In this document: one piece after another, positions 48,169 through 56,695 of the stretch | Position numbering within the stretch: the first letter of the stretch is position 1 | How the letters are laid out: the number at the start of each line of letters is the position of its first letter | Program-made: the position numbers and the translations under genes | DNA from: an uncultured Acidimicrobiales bacterium | GTDB taxonomy: Bacteria > Actinomycetota > Acidimicrobiia > Acidimicrobiales > Aldehydirespiratoraceae | Reading direction: 5' to 3' | DNA length: 64,000 nt | Assembly (NCBI GenBank): GCA_958296055.1 | Contig: CATQHS010000001.1 | Span: 62,001-126,000, forward strand | The notes under the pieces: model-generated | What the model was told of the DNA's origin: nothing | Seen by the model: only the letters and a program-made list of their open reading frames with translations | The model's database searches: none

Positions 48169-49125
48169 GTGACCAATCCCGTCTTCTGGGTGGGGGTGCT
48201 GACCCTGGCGCTGATCTACGGCAGCCTGGCCATGGTTCTAAACGTCGAGTCGGGCTGGGGCGGGATGTGGGACCTGGGCGTGGCCGGCCTGCTGGCCTCT
48301 GGCGCCTACTGCTACATAATCCTCGGCATCGACGACCCCGACCTGGGCACCCGGTTCGTGCCCGGGCTGCCCATGTGGCTGGCCTGGCCCCTGGCCGCCG
48401 CATTCACCGGGCTGGTGGCCTTGGCCATCGCCTTGCCCTCGCTGCGATTACGCCGCGAGTACTTTCTGATAACCACCCTGGCCTTCGCCGAGATCATCCG
48501 CCAGATCGCCGTCATCCAGGCCGATCTGACCCGCGGCACCACCGGCTTCTCCAGCCTCGACCGGCCCTTCGACACCCTGGTCGAGCCCCGCGACTACAAC
48601 TACGTGCTGCTCGGGATCGTCGCCTTCGCGGCCTTGGTCGTGTACCTGATCACCCGGCGCATCGGGACCTCGGCCTACGGGCGGACCCTCAGAGCGGCCC
48701 GCGACAACGAGGCCCTGGCCTTGGCTTTGGGCAAGCGGGTCAACCGGATGCGGATCAAGACCTTCGTGGTGGCCGGGGTGCTGATCGGCGCCATCGCCCC
48801 CCTCTACCTGTTCTACATCCGGGCCATCACCCCCCAGCTCTTCGCCCCGGGCATCACCTTCACCATCTGGACCGCCCTGGTGATCGGCGGCATCGGCAGC
48901 ATCCGGGGCGGGCTGGTGGGCGCGGTGGTGCTGATCGTGTTCACCGAGGCGGTGGGCCTCATCGAGGTCGATCCCCAATACATCAACATCTTGGTGTCGA
49001 TCGAGCCGTTCTTGGTCGGGCTGTTGCTGGTGCTGGTGCTGCGCTTCCGGCCCGACGGCCTCATCTCTGAGCGCAACGCGTTCGGGACCCGGGCCGGCCG
49101 GCGGGCCCGGCGGGTCCCGGCGTAG
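48169..49125 (+). CDS. Liv-type ABC permease (LivM-like)
   Basis: A 318-aa permease. GWGGMWDLGVAGLLASGAY and LRLRREYFLITTLAFAEIIRQI are LivM hallmarks, as is the coupling segment GRTLRAARDNEALALALGKRV. The start at GTG 48169 sits in a low-complexity Ala stretch. It ends Arg-rich (GRRARRVPA). 64 bp after LivH. Confidence 0.9.
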   Translation: MTNPVFWVGVLTLALIYGSLAMVLNVESGWGGMWDLGVAGLLASGAYCYIILGIDDPDLGTRFVPGLPMWLAWPLAAAFTGLVALAIALPSLRLRREYFLITTLAFAEIIRQIAVIQADLTRGTTGFSSLDRPFDTLVEPRDYNYVLLGIVAFAALVVYLITRRIGTSAYGRTLRAARDNEALALALGKRVNRMRIKTFVVAGVLIGAIAPLYLFYIRAITPQLFAPGITFTIWTALVIGGIGSIRGGLVGAVVLIVFTEAVGLIEVDPQYINILVSIEPFLVGLLLVLVLRFRPDGLISERNAFGTRAGRRARRVPA

Positions 49126-49147
49126 GCGGGGACGGGGACGGGGCGCG

Positions 49148-49939
49148 GTGGAGCTGGTTCTGGACGGGGTCCGCAAGGTCTTCGGCGGGGTGGTGGCCGT
49201 GGCTGACGTGTCGGCGGTGATACCCCAGGATCAGGTCACCGCGCTGATCGGGCCCAACGGGGCGGGCAAGACCACCCTGTTCAACGCCGTCACCGGCTTC
49301 GACCCGCCGGATCAGGGGACGATCACCTTCGGGGGCCGCCGCATCAACGGGCTCCCGCCCTGGCGGGTGGCCGAGCTGGGCCTGATCCGGACTTTCCAGA
49401 CCCCGGTCGGGTTCACCACCCTGACGGTGCGGGAGAGCATGCTGGCCGCGGCCACCCCCTGGTTCATGGAGACGCCCAGGGGGGCCTTCGGGCTCGGTCC
49501 CGGGTTCGGTCGGAAGGGCCGCAAGCTGGAGCGGGATGCCGAGATCCGCACCGGGGAGATCGCAGCCGAACTCGGCCTCGAAGACCTGCTCGACGTGCGC
49601 ACCGACGAGCTGTCGGCCGGCGACCGCAAGCTGTTGGAGTTCGCCCGCCAGCTCATGGCCCAGCCCAAGATGCTGCTGCTGGACGAGCCGGCCGCGGCGG
49701 TGGCCCCGGCCAACATCGGCCGGCTGTCGCAACTGGTGCGCCGGCTCTGCGACGAGCGGGGTCTGGGCAGCCTCATCATCGACCACAACCTGTCGTTTCT
49801 GATGCAGATCGCCGACGAGGTCCACGTGCTGGACCAGGGGGTGCTGATCGCCTCGGGCCCGCCGGAAGCGATCGCCGCCGACCCCGAGGTCATGCGGGTG
49901 TATCTGGGCGAACAGGCGGCCGAAGGAGCCGGGCCGTGA
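49148..49939 (+). CDS. Liv-type ABC ATPase (LivG-like)
   Basis: A 263-aa ATPase. Walker A IGPNGAGKTTLFNAVTGF near residue 35, signature DELSAGDRKLLEFAR, Walker B MLLLDEPAAAVAP and the His switch SLIIDHNLSFLMQI. The Leu-Ser-Ala-Gly-Asp signature departs from the consensus LSGGQ in the usual LivG way. Stop overlaps the next GTG. Confidence 0.92.
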   Translation: MELVLDGVRKVFGGVVAVADVSAVIPQDQVTALIGPNGAGKTTLFNAVTGFDPPDQGTITFGGRRINGLPPWRVAELGLIRTFQTPVGFTTLTVRESMLAAATPWFMETPRGAFGLGPGFGRKGRKLERDAEIRTGEIAAELGLEDLLDVRTDELSAGDRKLLEFARQLMAQPKMLLLDEPAAAVAPANIGRLSQLVRRLCDERGLGSLIIDHNLSFLMQIADEVHVLDQGVLIASGPPEAIAADPEVMRVYLGEQAAEGAGP

Positions 49940-50703
49940 GCGAAGCGGGCGAGGCGGCCGCGGCCGGGTCGATCCTGCGGGTGAGGGGCCTCGACGCCGG
50001 CTACGGGGGCTTCCCGGTGCTGCACGGCGTCGACCTCGACGTCTCCGCCGGCGAGATCGTGGCCGTGGTGGGGCCCAACGGGGCGGGCAAGTCCACGCTG
50101 CTCAAGACCATCTTCCGGCTGCTGCCCGCCCAGGCCGGGTCGGTGCGCTTCGACGGCGCCGACCTGCGCCGGACCCCGGCCCACGGCCTGGCCGCCATGG
50201 GCATGGGGTATGTGCCCCAAGAGAACAACACCTTCCCCGACCTCAGCGTCCGCGACAACCTGGCCGTGGCCCTGCGGGGTCAGAACCCGATCGAGATCCG
50301 GCGCAAGATCAGGGCCGTGGGCGAGGCCTACCCGGCCCTGGCCGGCCGCATGGGCCAGAACGCCAGCACCCTGTCGGGGGGCGAGCGCCAGATGCTGGCT
50401 TTGGCCAGCGCCATGATCACCAGCCCGAAGTTCCTGGCCCTCGACGAGCCGACCACCGGGCTGGCCCCGTCGATCGTGCGGGAGCGCATCGACGACATCT
50501 TGCGCATCCGCGACGCCGGCACCACCCTGCTGTGGGTGATCGAGGAGAGCCCGCTGCTGTGCCTGCCCCATGTGGACCGGGTGTTCGTGATGCAGGCCGG
50601 CGTGCTCGACCCGCCGGTGACCAGCCAGGCCGTGCTCGAGGACGCCGCCCTGCACTCGCTGTTCTTCGGGGTCGACCAGGCGGCCGAGCAATCCCCCGAC
50701 TGA
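49936..50703 (+). CDS. Liv-type ABC ATPase (LivF-like)
   Basis: A 255-aa ATPase. Walker A GPNGAGKSTLLKT near residue 43, signature STLSGGERQMLALASAM, Walker B FLALDEPTTGLAPS. GTGA overlap with LivG. In most LivF proteins the H-switch His is VEQNV-type; here VIEESPLLCLPHVD replaces it, so the canonical switch residue is shifted or lost. Last gene of the importer, 36 bp before the amidohydrolase. Confidence 0.9.
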   Translation: MSEAGEAAAAGSILRVRGLDAGYGGFPVLHGVDLDVSAGEIVAVVGPNGAGKSTLLKTIFRLLPAQAGSVRFDGADLRRTPAHGLAAMGMGYVPQENNTFPDLSVRDNLAVALRGQNPIEIRRKIRAVGEAYPALAGRMGQNASTLSGGERQMLALASAMITSPKFLALDEPTTGLAPSIVRERIDDILRIRDAGTTLLWVIEESPLLCLPHVDRVFVMQAGVLDPPVTSQAVLEDAALHSLFFGVDQAAEQSPD

Positions 50704-50739
50704 CCTGACGTTGCAACCTAAAGGAAAGGTGAGGCGCCG

Positions 50740-51849
50740 ATGCCGATAGTGGTGCGGAAGATCCCGTTCGAGTTCGTGACCGACACCGACGGGCTGCTGG
50801 CCGAGATCTCCTCGGGCTCGTTCACCGCCGATGAGATCATCGCCGTGGTCGGCAAGACCGAGGGCAACGGCGGCGTCAACGACTTCTCCCGGATCCTGGC
50901 CGACCGGGTGCTGCGCGACTTCTTGGTCGCCCACGGAACCCGGACCAGGGACGAGATCAACGAGATGCCGATCGTGTGGTCGGGCGGCACCGACGGCGTG
51001 ATCGCGCCCCACATGAACGTGTTCGCCCGGGTGGGCGGCGACGGCGGCAGCGGCGGCGGCGAGAAGCGCCTGGCGGTGGGGGTGGCCATGTCCGAGCCGA
51101 TCCTGCCCGAGGAGATCGGCCGGCTGGCGATGGTGGAGAAGGTGGCCGAGGGGGTGCGCCGAGCCATGACCGACGCCGGGATCGACGACCCGGCCGACGT
51201 CCACTTCGTGCAGTCCAAGACGCCGCTTCTGACCCGGGAGCGGATCGAGGACGCCCGGTCCCGGGGCCAGACGGTGGCGCTGGAGGACACCATGGAGTCG
51301 ATGGCGGTGTCCAACGCCACCGCCGCTTTGGGCATCGGCTACGCGGTGGGCGAGATCCCCCTCCCCCGCCCCGAGCAGATCGCCAAGGACTTGGACCTGT
51401 ACTCGTCGGTGGCGTCGTGCTCGTCGGGGGTGGAGCAGGTGGCGGGCCAGATCGTGGTGGTCGGCAACCGGGCCGGGGCCGGGGGCGACTTCCGCATCGG
51501 GCATTCAGTGATGAAAGACGCCCTGGACTTCGACGGCATCTACGACGCCATCCGCTCGGCTGGCCTGGACCTGCCCGAACGCCCCCACCCCAGCGACCTG
51601 GGCGACGCCCTGGTCAACTGCTTCATCAAGTGCGAGACCGACCCGTCGGGGCGGCTGCGGGGCCGGCGGCTGGTGTCGATCAACGACTCCGACATCCACC
51701 ACACCCACCACACCAAGGGGGCGGTGGGGGCGGTGGCGGCCGCCGCCACCGGCGACCCGGCCGTCTACTGCTCGGTGGCCGCCCTCCAGCAGGGCCCGGC
51801 CGGCGGCGGCATGGTGGCCGCCATAGTCGACATGTCCAAGGCCCCCTAA
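50740..51849 (+). CDS. Ring-opening amidohydrolase (cyanuric acid amidohydrolase/barbiturase family)
   Basis: A 369-aa enzyme of the family that opens cyclic imide rings such as cyanuric acid or barbituric acid. Three internal repeats each carry a Lys/Ser pair: KTEGNGGVNDFSR with WSGGTDGVIAPH; FVQSKTPLLT with CSSGVEQVAG and IGHSVMKDALDFDGIY; FIKCETDPSGRLRGRR with CSVAALQQGPAGGG. RRLVSINDSDIHHTHHTKGAVG matches the metal/substrate region. AAAGGAAAGG precedes ATG. Directly downstream of the Liv importer, so the importer probably brings in the ring or its precursor. Which ring cannot be told from sequence. Confidence 0.88.
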   Translation: MPIVVRKIPFEFVTDTDGLLAEISSGSFTADEIIAVVGKTEGNGGVNDFSRILADRVLRDFLVAHGTRTRDEINEMPIVWSGGTDGVIAPHMNVFARVGGDGGSGGGEKRLAVGVAMSEPILPEEIGRLAMVEKVAEGVRRAMTDAGIDDPADVHFVQSKTPLLTRERIEDARSRGQTVALEDTMESMAVSNATAALGIGYAVGEIPLPRPEQIAKDLDLYSSVASCSSGVEQVAGQIVVVGNRAGAGGDFRIGHSVMKDALDFDGIYDAIRSAGLDLPERPHPSDLGDALVNCFIKCETDPSGRLRGRRLVSINDSDIHHTHHTKGAVGAVAAAATGDPAVYCSVAALQQGPAGGGMVAAIVDMSKAP

Positions 51850-51857
51850 CCGTTTTT

Positions 51858-52040
51858 CTGAGCAAGGATTGTCGCTATACGACAACGGATGCTCAGCAAA
51901 CCTGGGGGGCTTCGCGTTTCCCGGCCGGCGGGTCCTGTCACGGGCGCGGGTTTTGCCGCGGGGCGGCAAAACCCTGGCCCCCGTGCCACCCCCCGGCCTG
52001 GCTCTTCGACTTTGACCAGGGCGGACTTCCGGCAAAGTCG
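51858..52040. other. Intergenic block of three strong inverted repeats
   Basis: Between the amidohydrolase stop and the MNT-HEPN gene. First: CTGAGCA-AGGA-TTGTCG, loop CTATA, CGACAA-CGGA-TGCTCAG (51858-51896), a 39-nt imperfect palindrome. Second: GGGTTTTGCCGC, loop GGG, GCGGCAAAACCC (51948-51974), perfect. Third: arms CGACTTTG (52007-52014) and CAAAGTCG (52033-52040). No T-tract follows the first two on the plus strand, so simple terminators do not explain them; a structured RNA, an excised element or a cluster of convergent terminators are possible. Confidence 0.65.
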
Positions 52041-52072
52041 GGAGTCAGCCTCAGTGACGGCTGTGGCGACTC

Positions 52073-53041
52073 TTATCGCTCCAGCGGCGGGATGTAGAAG
52101 TGGGGGTCGGTGCCGAGGGACTCGTAGCCGATGGCGCGGATGTCGTCTAGGACTACTTGCAGCATGTTTGACTGGCGGGAGTCTCCGCCGGCGGCTCGGA
52201 AGGCTTCCCTGGCCAGCATGACGCAAGCCCCGGCGAGGTTCACGAGGCTGATTTTTTGCGCCTCCGCTTCAGCCCACTGTTTCTCAAGGTAGTTGCTGTA
52301 GTTGCTCTTGGCGTACCACTGCGAGATTTCACGGGTGGTCAGTCCGGCGGCGTCAACCGCCTGACGCAGGCCGTCTGCCAGTAGGTGATCCTGCAATTGG
52401 TCTAACAGGTTGGCGATGTCGTGGACCCTCTCCGGCGGGGTTCCTTCTAGCGCGACCAACAATTTGATTGACGCTTCGATCACCCGGGCGGCGTCTCCGC
52501 ACAGCTTGCGCATCCGGTTCAGCCGATAATGCTCTTTGTCTTCGGGCTCCGCCGTCGCCTCATATTTGTCTGGGGCCAGACGCCCACTTAGGTCAATGCA
52601 ATGATCGACAACGTCATCGAACCGCCGTTTGGCTTCTTCGAGGTTGCTGTCCACGCGGCCGATCTCTTTTTCCCAGTCGGGACTAACGGCTGGCGTGCCG
52701 TCGATCAGCGCCACCGCGTAACTGGCTATGGACGCCTCGAACGATGCCGAGACTTCGGTGGTGCGCTTGCGCCACTCCGGGAAGTCGGTCACATGCACGT
52801 GCACCGGATGTCCGACTCTTTCCCGCGTCTCCGTCATCAACGTCGCCTGCCGGTCCCAGCGGTCGGAGTAGTCGCCCAGGTCGTCGAAGATGGCCACCAG
52901 ATCGATGTCGCTGTGGACTTTGGCGGTGCCTCTGGCCACTGAGCCGTACAGCAGCACCCGGGTGGCCCCGTGAGCAGCGACCGTCTCCGCGGCCCGCTGA
53001 GCGTCCTCGCTCGTCGGCGGATTCCTGACCAGCACAGCCAT
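52073..53041 (-). CDS. Fused nucleotidyltransferase (MNT) and HEPN protein
   Basis: A 322-aa protein from ATG 53041; the listed start is TTG three bases earlier. Residues 30-50 read LLYGSVARGTAKVHSDIDLV, the GS...SDID signature of minimal nucleotidyltransferases. The C-terminal half is helical and includes SIKLLVALEGTPPERVHDIANLL near residue 200, resembling the HEPN motif (Arg...His region). MNT and HEPN are usually separate, adjacent antitoxin and toxin genes in which the MNT AMPylates HEPN. Here both are in one chain. Lower GC than neighbours. No partner gene is seen. Confidence 0.75.
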   Translation of the reverse strand: MAVLVRNPPTSEDAQRAAETVAAHGATRVLLYGSVARGTAKVHSDIDLVAIFDDLGDYSDRWDRQATLMTETRERVGHPVHVHVTDFPEWRKRTTEVSASFEASIASYAVALIDGTPAVSPDWEKEIGRVDSNLEEAKRRFDDVVDHCIDLSGRLAPDKYEATAEPEDKEHYRLNRMRKLCGDAARVIEASIKLLVALEGTPPERVHDIANLLDQLQDHLLADGLRQAVDAAGLTTREISQWYAKSNYSNYLEKQWAEAEAQKISLVNLAGACVMLAREAFRAAGGDSRQSNMLQVVLDDIRAIGYESLGTDPHFYIPPLER

Positions 53042-53205
53042 CAAAGTTCAGGATAGTGCGGTCAGGTTGAGCCAGAAGTTGGCTCGTTCTCACCAGCGCG
53101 CCTCCGCCTAGCTGTTTTCGACCAAGCGGGGAAGCGGGTGCCGACGATACTGGAGCCGGTGCCCTCTCCCAACCCGATGGCCCACCTCGGCCATCGGGTG
53201 GCGGC

Positions 53206-53543
53206 TCAGGTCGGGGCGGCGGTGAGGGACTGCCAGCAGACGAGATGGACGTCGTCGGCGGTGATCTCCGGGAGGGGCTCGGGGGTGGAGTAGGGCTCTA
53301 GGCCGAGGTCGTCGATGACGGCGAGGATGCGAGCGGGGCAGGCATGTCCAACAAGGCGCGGATGTCCGGCAGGTCGCGGGGCGGCCTGTCGAGCAGATTC
53401 TCCCACGTCGCCTGTGCTTCAGCGTCTAGGACGAGTCCGGCCCGGCTCGTCAGAGCGTCAGCGCTGTCGGCTGGCGTCGCCGCAGAAGCAGACGCGGGCG
53501 GCGATCCGGGTTGGATGCTTGCATCAACCACCAAGCCGAACAC
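53206..53543 (-). pseudogene. Frameshifted small hypothetical protein
   Basis: ORF 53298-53543 (MFGLVVDASIQPG to DIRALLDMP) continues, in a different frame, as ARILAVIDDLGLEPYSTPEP to CWQSLTAAPT, ending at 53206. Read across a single indel near 53340, this would be a protein of about 112 aa. I do not recognise the family. The 53045-53205 stretch before it holds no gene I can support. Confidence 0.5.
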
Positions 53544-53547
53544 TCCT

Positions 53548-54633
53548 TCAAGAGCGGGGGGCGCGGTCTATTTGGCGGCGGCGGCGCTCGGCCACTATTT
53601 CGGCGAACACGGAGCGGGTCTGTTCGACGCTCTCGATGGGCTCCTCCGCGAAGCGGTCGCTGGGCCAGCCGGGCCAGGAGGCGTACTCCTGGGCGTACAT
53701 CTCGGCCCGCAGCGTCACCGGGTGGAAGGGCTTGGCCCGGGCCCGGCGCAACGCCTCCAGGTCGATCGGGCCCTTGATGGTGGCTTCCCCTCCCCCGTTG
53801 ACCTTGTTCAAGACGCTGCCGTCGAAGCTGTGCACGGACGAGTCGCCGTGGGAGCCGTGCAGGCCCCGGGTGGCACCCTCGTACATCCCGATGTTGGCCA
53901 TGGCCAGATAGCACTTGTTCTCGTAAGCCCGGGCTGTCCGCAGCGCCTCCCAATTGCGCACATCGCCGTGGCTCATGTTGTGGGGCTCCGACGTTAGGTG
54001 CAACAGCACCTCGGCCCCGTTCATCATGGTGCAGCGGGCATTCTCGGGGAAGCCGAGCTCGCCGCAGGTAATCAGCCCGATGCCCCCCAGCGGGGTGCGG
54101 GCCACCGGGAACAGGGCCAGCCGGCCGTAGCGCTCGACGAACTCGCTGTATATGTCCGACGGCGTGGTGTAGGGGAACACCCAGGCGTTGTTGTTGTTCT
54201 TCCAGTGCTTGATGACGATCTCGCCGTCGGGGGCGACCAGAAAGGACGTGTTGAAGAACCGGCCCGGGAAGTCGGAGTGGACCTCCATCATGTTGGCCGC
54301 GATATAGAGGCCCCGCTGCCGGGCCTTGTCGGCGATCAGCTCGGTGTAGGGGCCCGGGATGGGGCTGGCGATCTCGATCCACTGGGCCAGCGACAGCTTC
54401 TCCCAGCGGGCGTTGATCGAGTACTCGGGCATCACCACCAAGCGCACCTCGGAGTTGCCGAAGGCGGTGACGTAGTCGATCATCTCGAAGGCCCGGGCCA
54501 GGTTGGCCCGGATGTCGCGGTCGCGCTGGGCGGCGTCGAGCGAGACGGCCCGGGCCCGGGTCTGCAGGCAGGCCACCTCGTAGTGGGTGATCGCGGGGGC
54601 GGCGGGGCTGTCGTGGTCGGGCATGGGGTCCAT
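53548..54633 (-). CDS. Nitrilase-superfamily C-N hydrolase
   Basis: A 361-aa cytoplasmic C-N hydrolase. Catalytic Glu in MPEYS (residue 70), Lys in IKHWK (142 or 145) and Cys in LITCGELGFPEN (190) are all present. The family hydrolyses nitriles, amides or carbamoyl groups. It starts 2 bp after the GGT stop. The region EPHNMSHGDVRNWEALRTARAY matches amide-hydrolase branches. Last gene of the long minus-strand operon. Confidence 0.88.
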   Translation of the reverse strand: MDPMPDHDSPAAPAITHYEVACLQTRARAVSLDAAQRDRDIRANLARAFEMIDYVTAFGNSEVRLVVMPEYSINARWEKLSLAQWIEIASPIPGPYTELIADKARQRGLYIAANMMEVHSDFPGRFFNTSFLVAPDGEIVIKHWKNNNNAWVFPYTTPSDIYSEFVERYGRLALFPVARTPLGGIGLITCGELGFPENARCTMMNGAEVLLHLTSEPHNMSHGDVRNWEALRTARAYENKCYLAMANIGMYEGATRGLHGSHGDSSVHSFDGSVLNKVNGGGEATIKGPIDLEALRRARAKPFHPVTLRAEMYAQEYASWPGWPSDRFAEEPIESVEQTRSVFAEIVAERRRRQIDRAPRS

Positions 54634-54635
54634 TT

Positions 54636-56246
54636 TTACAGGATGGCGGCGACGGCTTCGCGGCGGCGGTCGGCGGCGGCGATGGGCGAGCCGTCGGGGC
54701 CGAGGCCGACCGCGGTCAGGCTGCCGAACAGCTCGACGTCGTCCGGGCCGGTCAGCGCTACGTCGTGGCCCCGGTTCCGCAGCCGCCGGGCCGCCTCCGG
54801 GCCCAGGGCTGGTTCGAGGTGCAGACGCCGGTCGGCGCCGGGCCGGCGGGGCGCGCCCGACAGCCAGCGGGGGGCGTCAATGGCGGCCTGAAGGCCCATG
54901 CCGCCGTCCACCATGTTGGCGATTACTTGGAAGTTGGTCTGGAACTGGCCTCTCCCGCCGGGCGTGGCCCCCATCACCGCCGGCGCCCCGGCGCGCTCCA
55001 CCAAAAAGGCGTGCAGGGTGTGCAGCGGCCGCCGGCCGCCGGATACCTGGCCGGGGCCGGTGCCGACGGTCTGGTTGGCCAGCCGGTCGTTGAACAGCAC
55101 CCCGGTGGCCGGGTCGAGTTCCCGGGACCCGAACTCGTTGAAGAGGCTGTGTATGATCACCGCCTGCTGGCCCCGGCCGTCGGCGGCGGCCACACAAGTG
55201 GTGTCGGCCCCGGCGGCCAGCCCGCCCGCGGCCTGCTCAGGACTTGTCGCCTGGCCGAGCCCGGCGGCCGGGTGGGCCAGTTCCTCCGGCAGCGCCTCCA
55301 ACAGCCCCCGTACTCGGGCCTCGACGTGCTCGTCGGACAGCAGGCGCTCGGCCCGTTCGGCCGCGCCGGGGTCGTCGCCCAGTACGGCCAGGGCGTCGGC
55401 TAGGGCCGCGTGCTTGCACCGGACCATGGCGTCGATCCGCTTCGGGTCGCCGGGGTCGGTGCTCCCCAGGCCGAGCCGCTCGTACAGGCGCAGCTCCAGC
55501 AGGGCCACGCAGCCCAGCGAGACCGGCGGATGGACGGCGACGGTCGCGCCCCGGTAGGCGGCGGTGATCGGCTCGACCCACTGGCTTGAATGAGAGGCCA
55601 GGTCGTCGGGGTCGAGCACTCCCCCGCGGCCCCGGACGAAGGCGGTCATGGCCTCGGCCGCCTGCCCCCGATAGAAGGCGGCGGGGCCGTCGGCGGCGAC
55701 CACCTCAAGGGTGTCGGCTAAGGCGGGCAAGGCCAGAGTCCGGTCGGGGCGGGCCAGGGCATCCTCCAGGCACTGGCGCAGCGTCGAGTTGCTCTCCAGG
55801 TTGGGCGCGACCCGCTCGGCTGCTCGGCCCAGCTCGCCCGACAGCTCGACCCCAGCCCGGGCCAGCTCAACGGCCGGGGCGAACAGCTCGGCCAAGGGCA
55901 GGGCCCCGTAGCGGGTGTGGGCCTGGCCGACGGCGTCGGCGAAGCCGGGCACAGCCACCGAGATGGGGCCGAACCGGGGTGCCTTCGAGCCCGACTTCAC
56001 CGCGGCTTCGAGCCGGGCCGGGGCGGCGCCGCTGCCGTTGAGGGCAACGACCCGGCCCGACGGCTCGCGCACCAGCACGAAGGCGTCGCCACCGATGCCG
56101 CCCCACGGGAACTCCACCACGCACTGCACGGCAGCCGCGGCCACGGCGGCGTCCACCGCGCTGCCCCCACGGCTGAGCGCGTCGAGGGCGGCGGCAACTG
56201 CGGCCGGGCTGCCCGCAGCCGCCGCCCCGCCGGGTTCGGGGGTCAC
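54636..56246 (-). CDS. Gamma-glutamyltransferase-family protein
   Basis: A 536-aa N-terminal nucleophile hydrolase. The start is GTG 56246, overlapping the RidA stop (GTGA); the ORF track adds 36 upstream codons. Early conserved segment GGSAVDAAVAAAAVQCVVEFPWGGIGGD; cleavage/catalytic Thr in ADTTCVAAADG near residue 349 (the family reads TTH), and the later GGGRGQFQTNFQ-like region. Normally autoprocessed into two chains. No signal peptide, so it may act in the cytoplasm on imported gamma-glutamyl or other acylated compounds, fitting the Dpp transporter next door. Confidence 0.85.
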   Translation of the reverse strand: MTPEPGGAAAAGSPAAVAAALDALSRGGSAVDAAVAAAAVQCVVEFPWGGIGGDAFVLVREPSGRVVALNGSGAAPARLEAAVKSGSKAPRFGPISVAVPGFADAVGQAHTRYGALPLAELFAPAVELARAGVELSGELGRAAERVAPNLESNSTLRQCLEDALARPDRTLALPALADTLEVVAADGPAAFYRGQAAEAMTAFVRGRGGVLDPDDLASHSSQWVEPITAAYRGATVAVHPPVSLGCVALLELRLYERLGLGSTDPGDPKRIDAMVRCKHAALADALAVLGDDPGAAERAERLLSDEHVEARVRGLLEALPEELAHPAAGLGQATSPEQAAGGLAAGADTTCVAAADGRGQQAVIIHSLFNEFGSRELDPATGVLFNDRLANQTVGTGPGQVSGGRRPLHTLHAFLVERAGAPAVMGATPGGRGQFQTNFQVIANMVDGGMGLQAAIDAPRWLSGAPRRPGADRRLHLEPALGPEAARRLRNRGHDVALTGPDDVELFGSLTAVGLGPDGSPIAAADRRREAVAAIL

Positions 56247-56623
56247 TCGAGGACGGCGACGGCTTCGATCTCCACCAGCATCTCGGGGTTCTTGAGCCGG
56301 CTGACGAAGACCGACGACCTCGGCGGCCGGGGCTCGGCGAACCGCTCGATCCACACCTGGTTGAGGGGGCCGGTGTTCGTTCCCTCCTTGATGAACACGG
56401 TGAGCTTCACCACATCGGCCAGGGAGGCGCCCGCCTCGGCCAGGATGGCCTCGATGTTGCGCAGCGCCCAGTCGGTCTGCTCGCCGATGTCGCCCATCTG
56501 GCCGGTGTCGCGGTTGCGGCCGGCCTGGCCGGCGGTGAAGACCAGGTTGCCGACCCTCACCCCCTGGCTGAACGGGCCGGTCGGGGTGGGGGCGTTGCTG
56601 GTGTGGATGCTGGTACGGGGCAT
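56243..56623 (-). CDS. RidA-family imine deaminase
   Basis: A 126-aa trimeric RidA protein that hydrolyses reactive enamines or imines. FSQGVRVGNLVFTAGQAG at the start and PPRSSVFVSRLKNPEMLVEIEAVAV with the catalytic Arg at the end. I use ATG 56623, with AGAGGTG upstream, instead of GTG 56629. Placed between the importer and GGT genes; such proteins are frequent in catabolic clusters such as the Rut pathway. Confidence 0.9.
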   Translation of the reverse strand: MPRTSIHTSNAPTPTGPFSQGVRVGNLVFTAGQAGRNRDTGQMGDIGEQTDWALRNIEAILAEAGASLADVVKLTVFIKEGTNTGPLNQVWIERFAEPRPPRSSVFVSRLKNPEMLVEIEAVAVLE

Positions 56624-56695
56624 GGTCACCTCTGGGGCTTGGGTCAGGACGGGGTGGGGGCGGTCACCGGATGCGGTGCCGGGATCGGGCCCGGC

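Noticed and set aside
49312-51504. 730-aa minus ORF over LivG, LivF and the ring opener
   Set aside because: Antisense shadow; the plus-strand genes have full signatures.
51858-51896. Rho-independent terminator of the amidohydrolase gene
   Set aside because: Stem is followed by CAAACC on the plus strand, not a T-tract; the TTTTT lies before the stem.
54636-56354. Longer start for the GGT-like gene
   Set aside because: The extra 36 codons overlap RidA antisensibly in another frame and are Arg-rich; GTG 56246 has the usual overlap.
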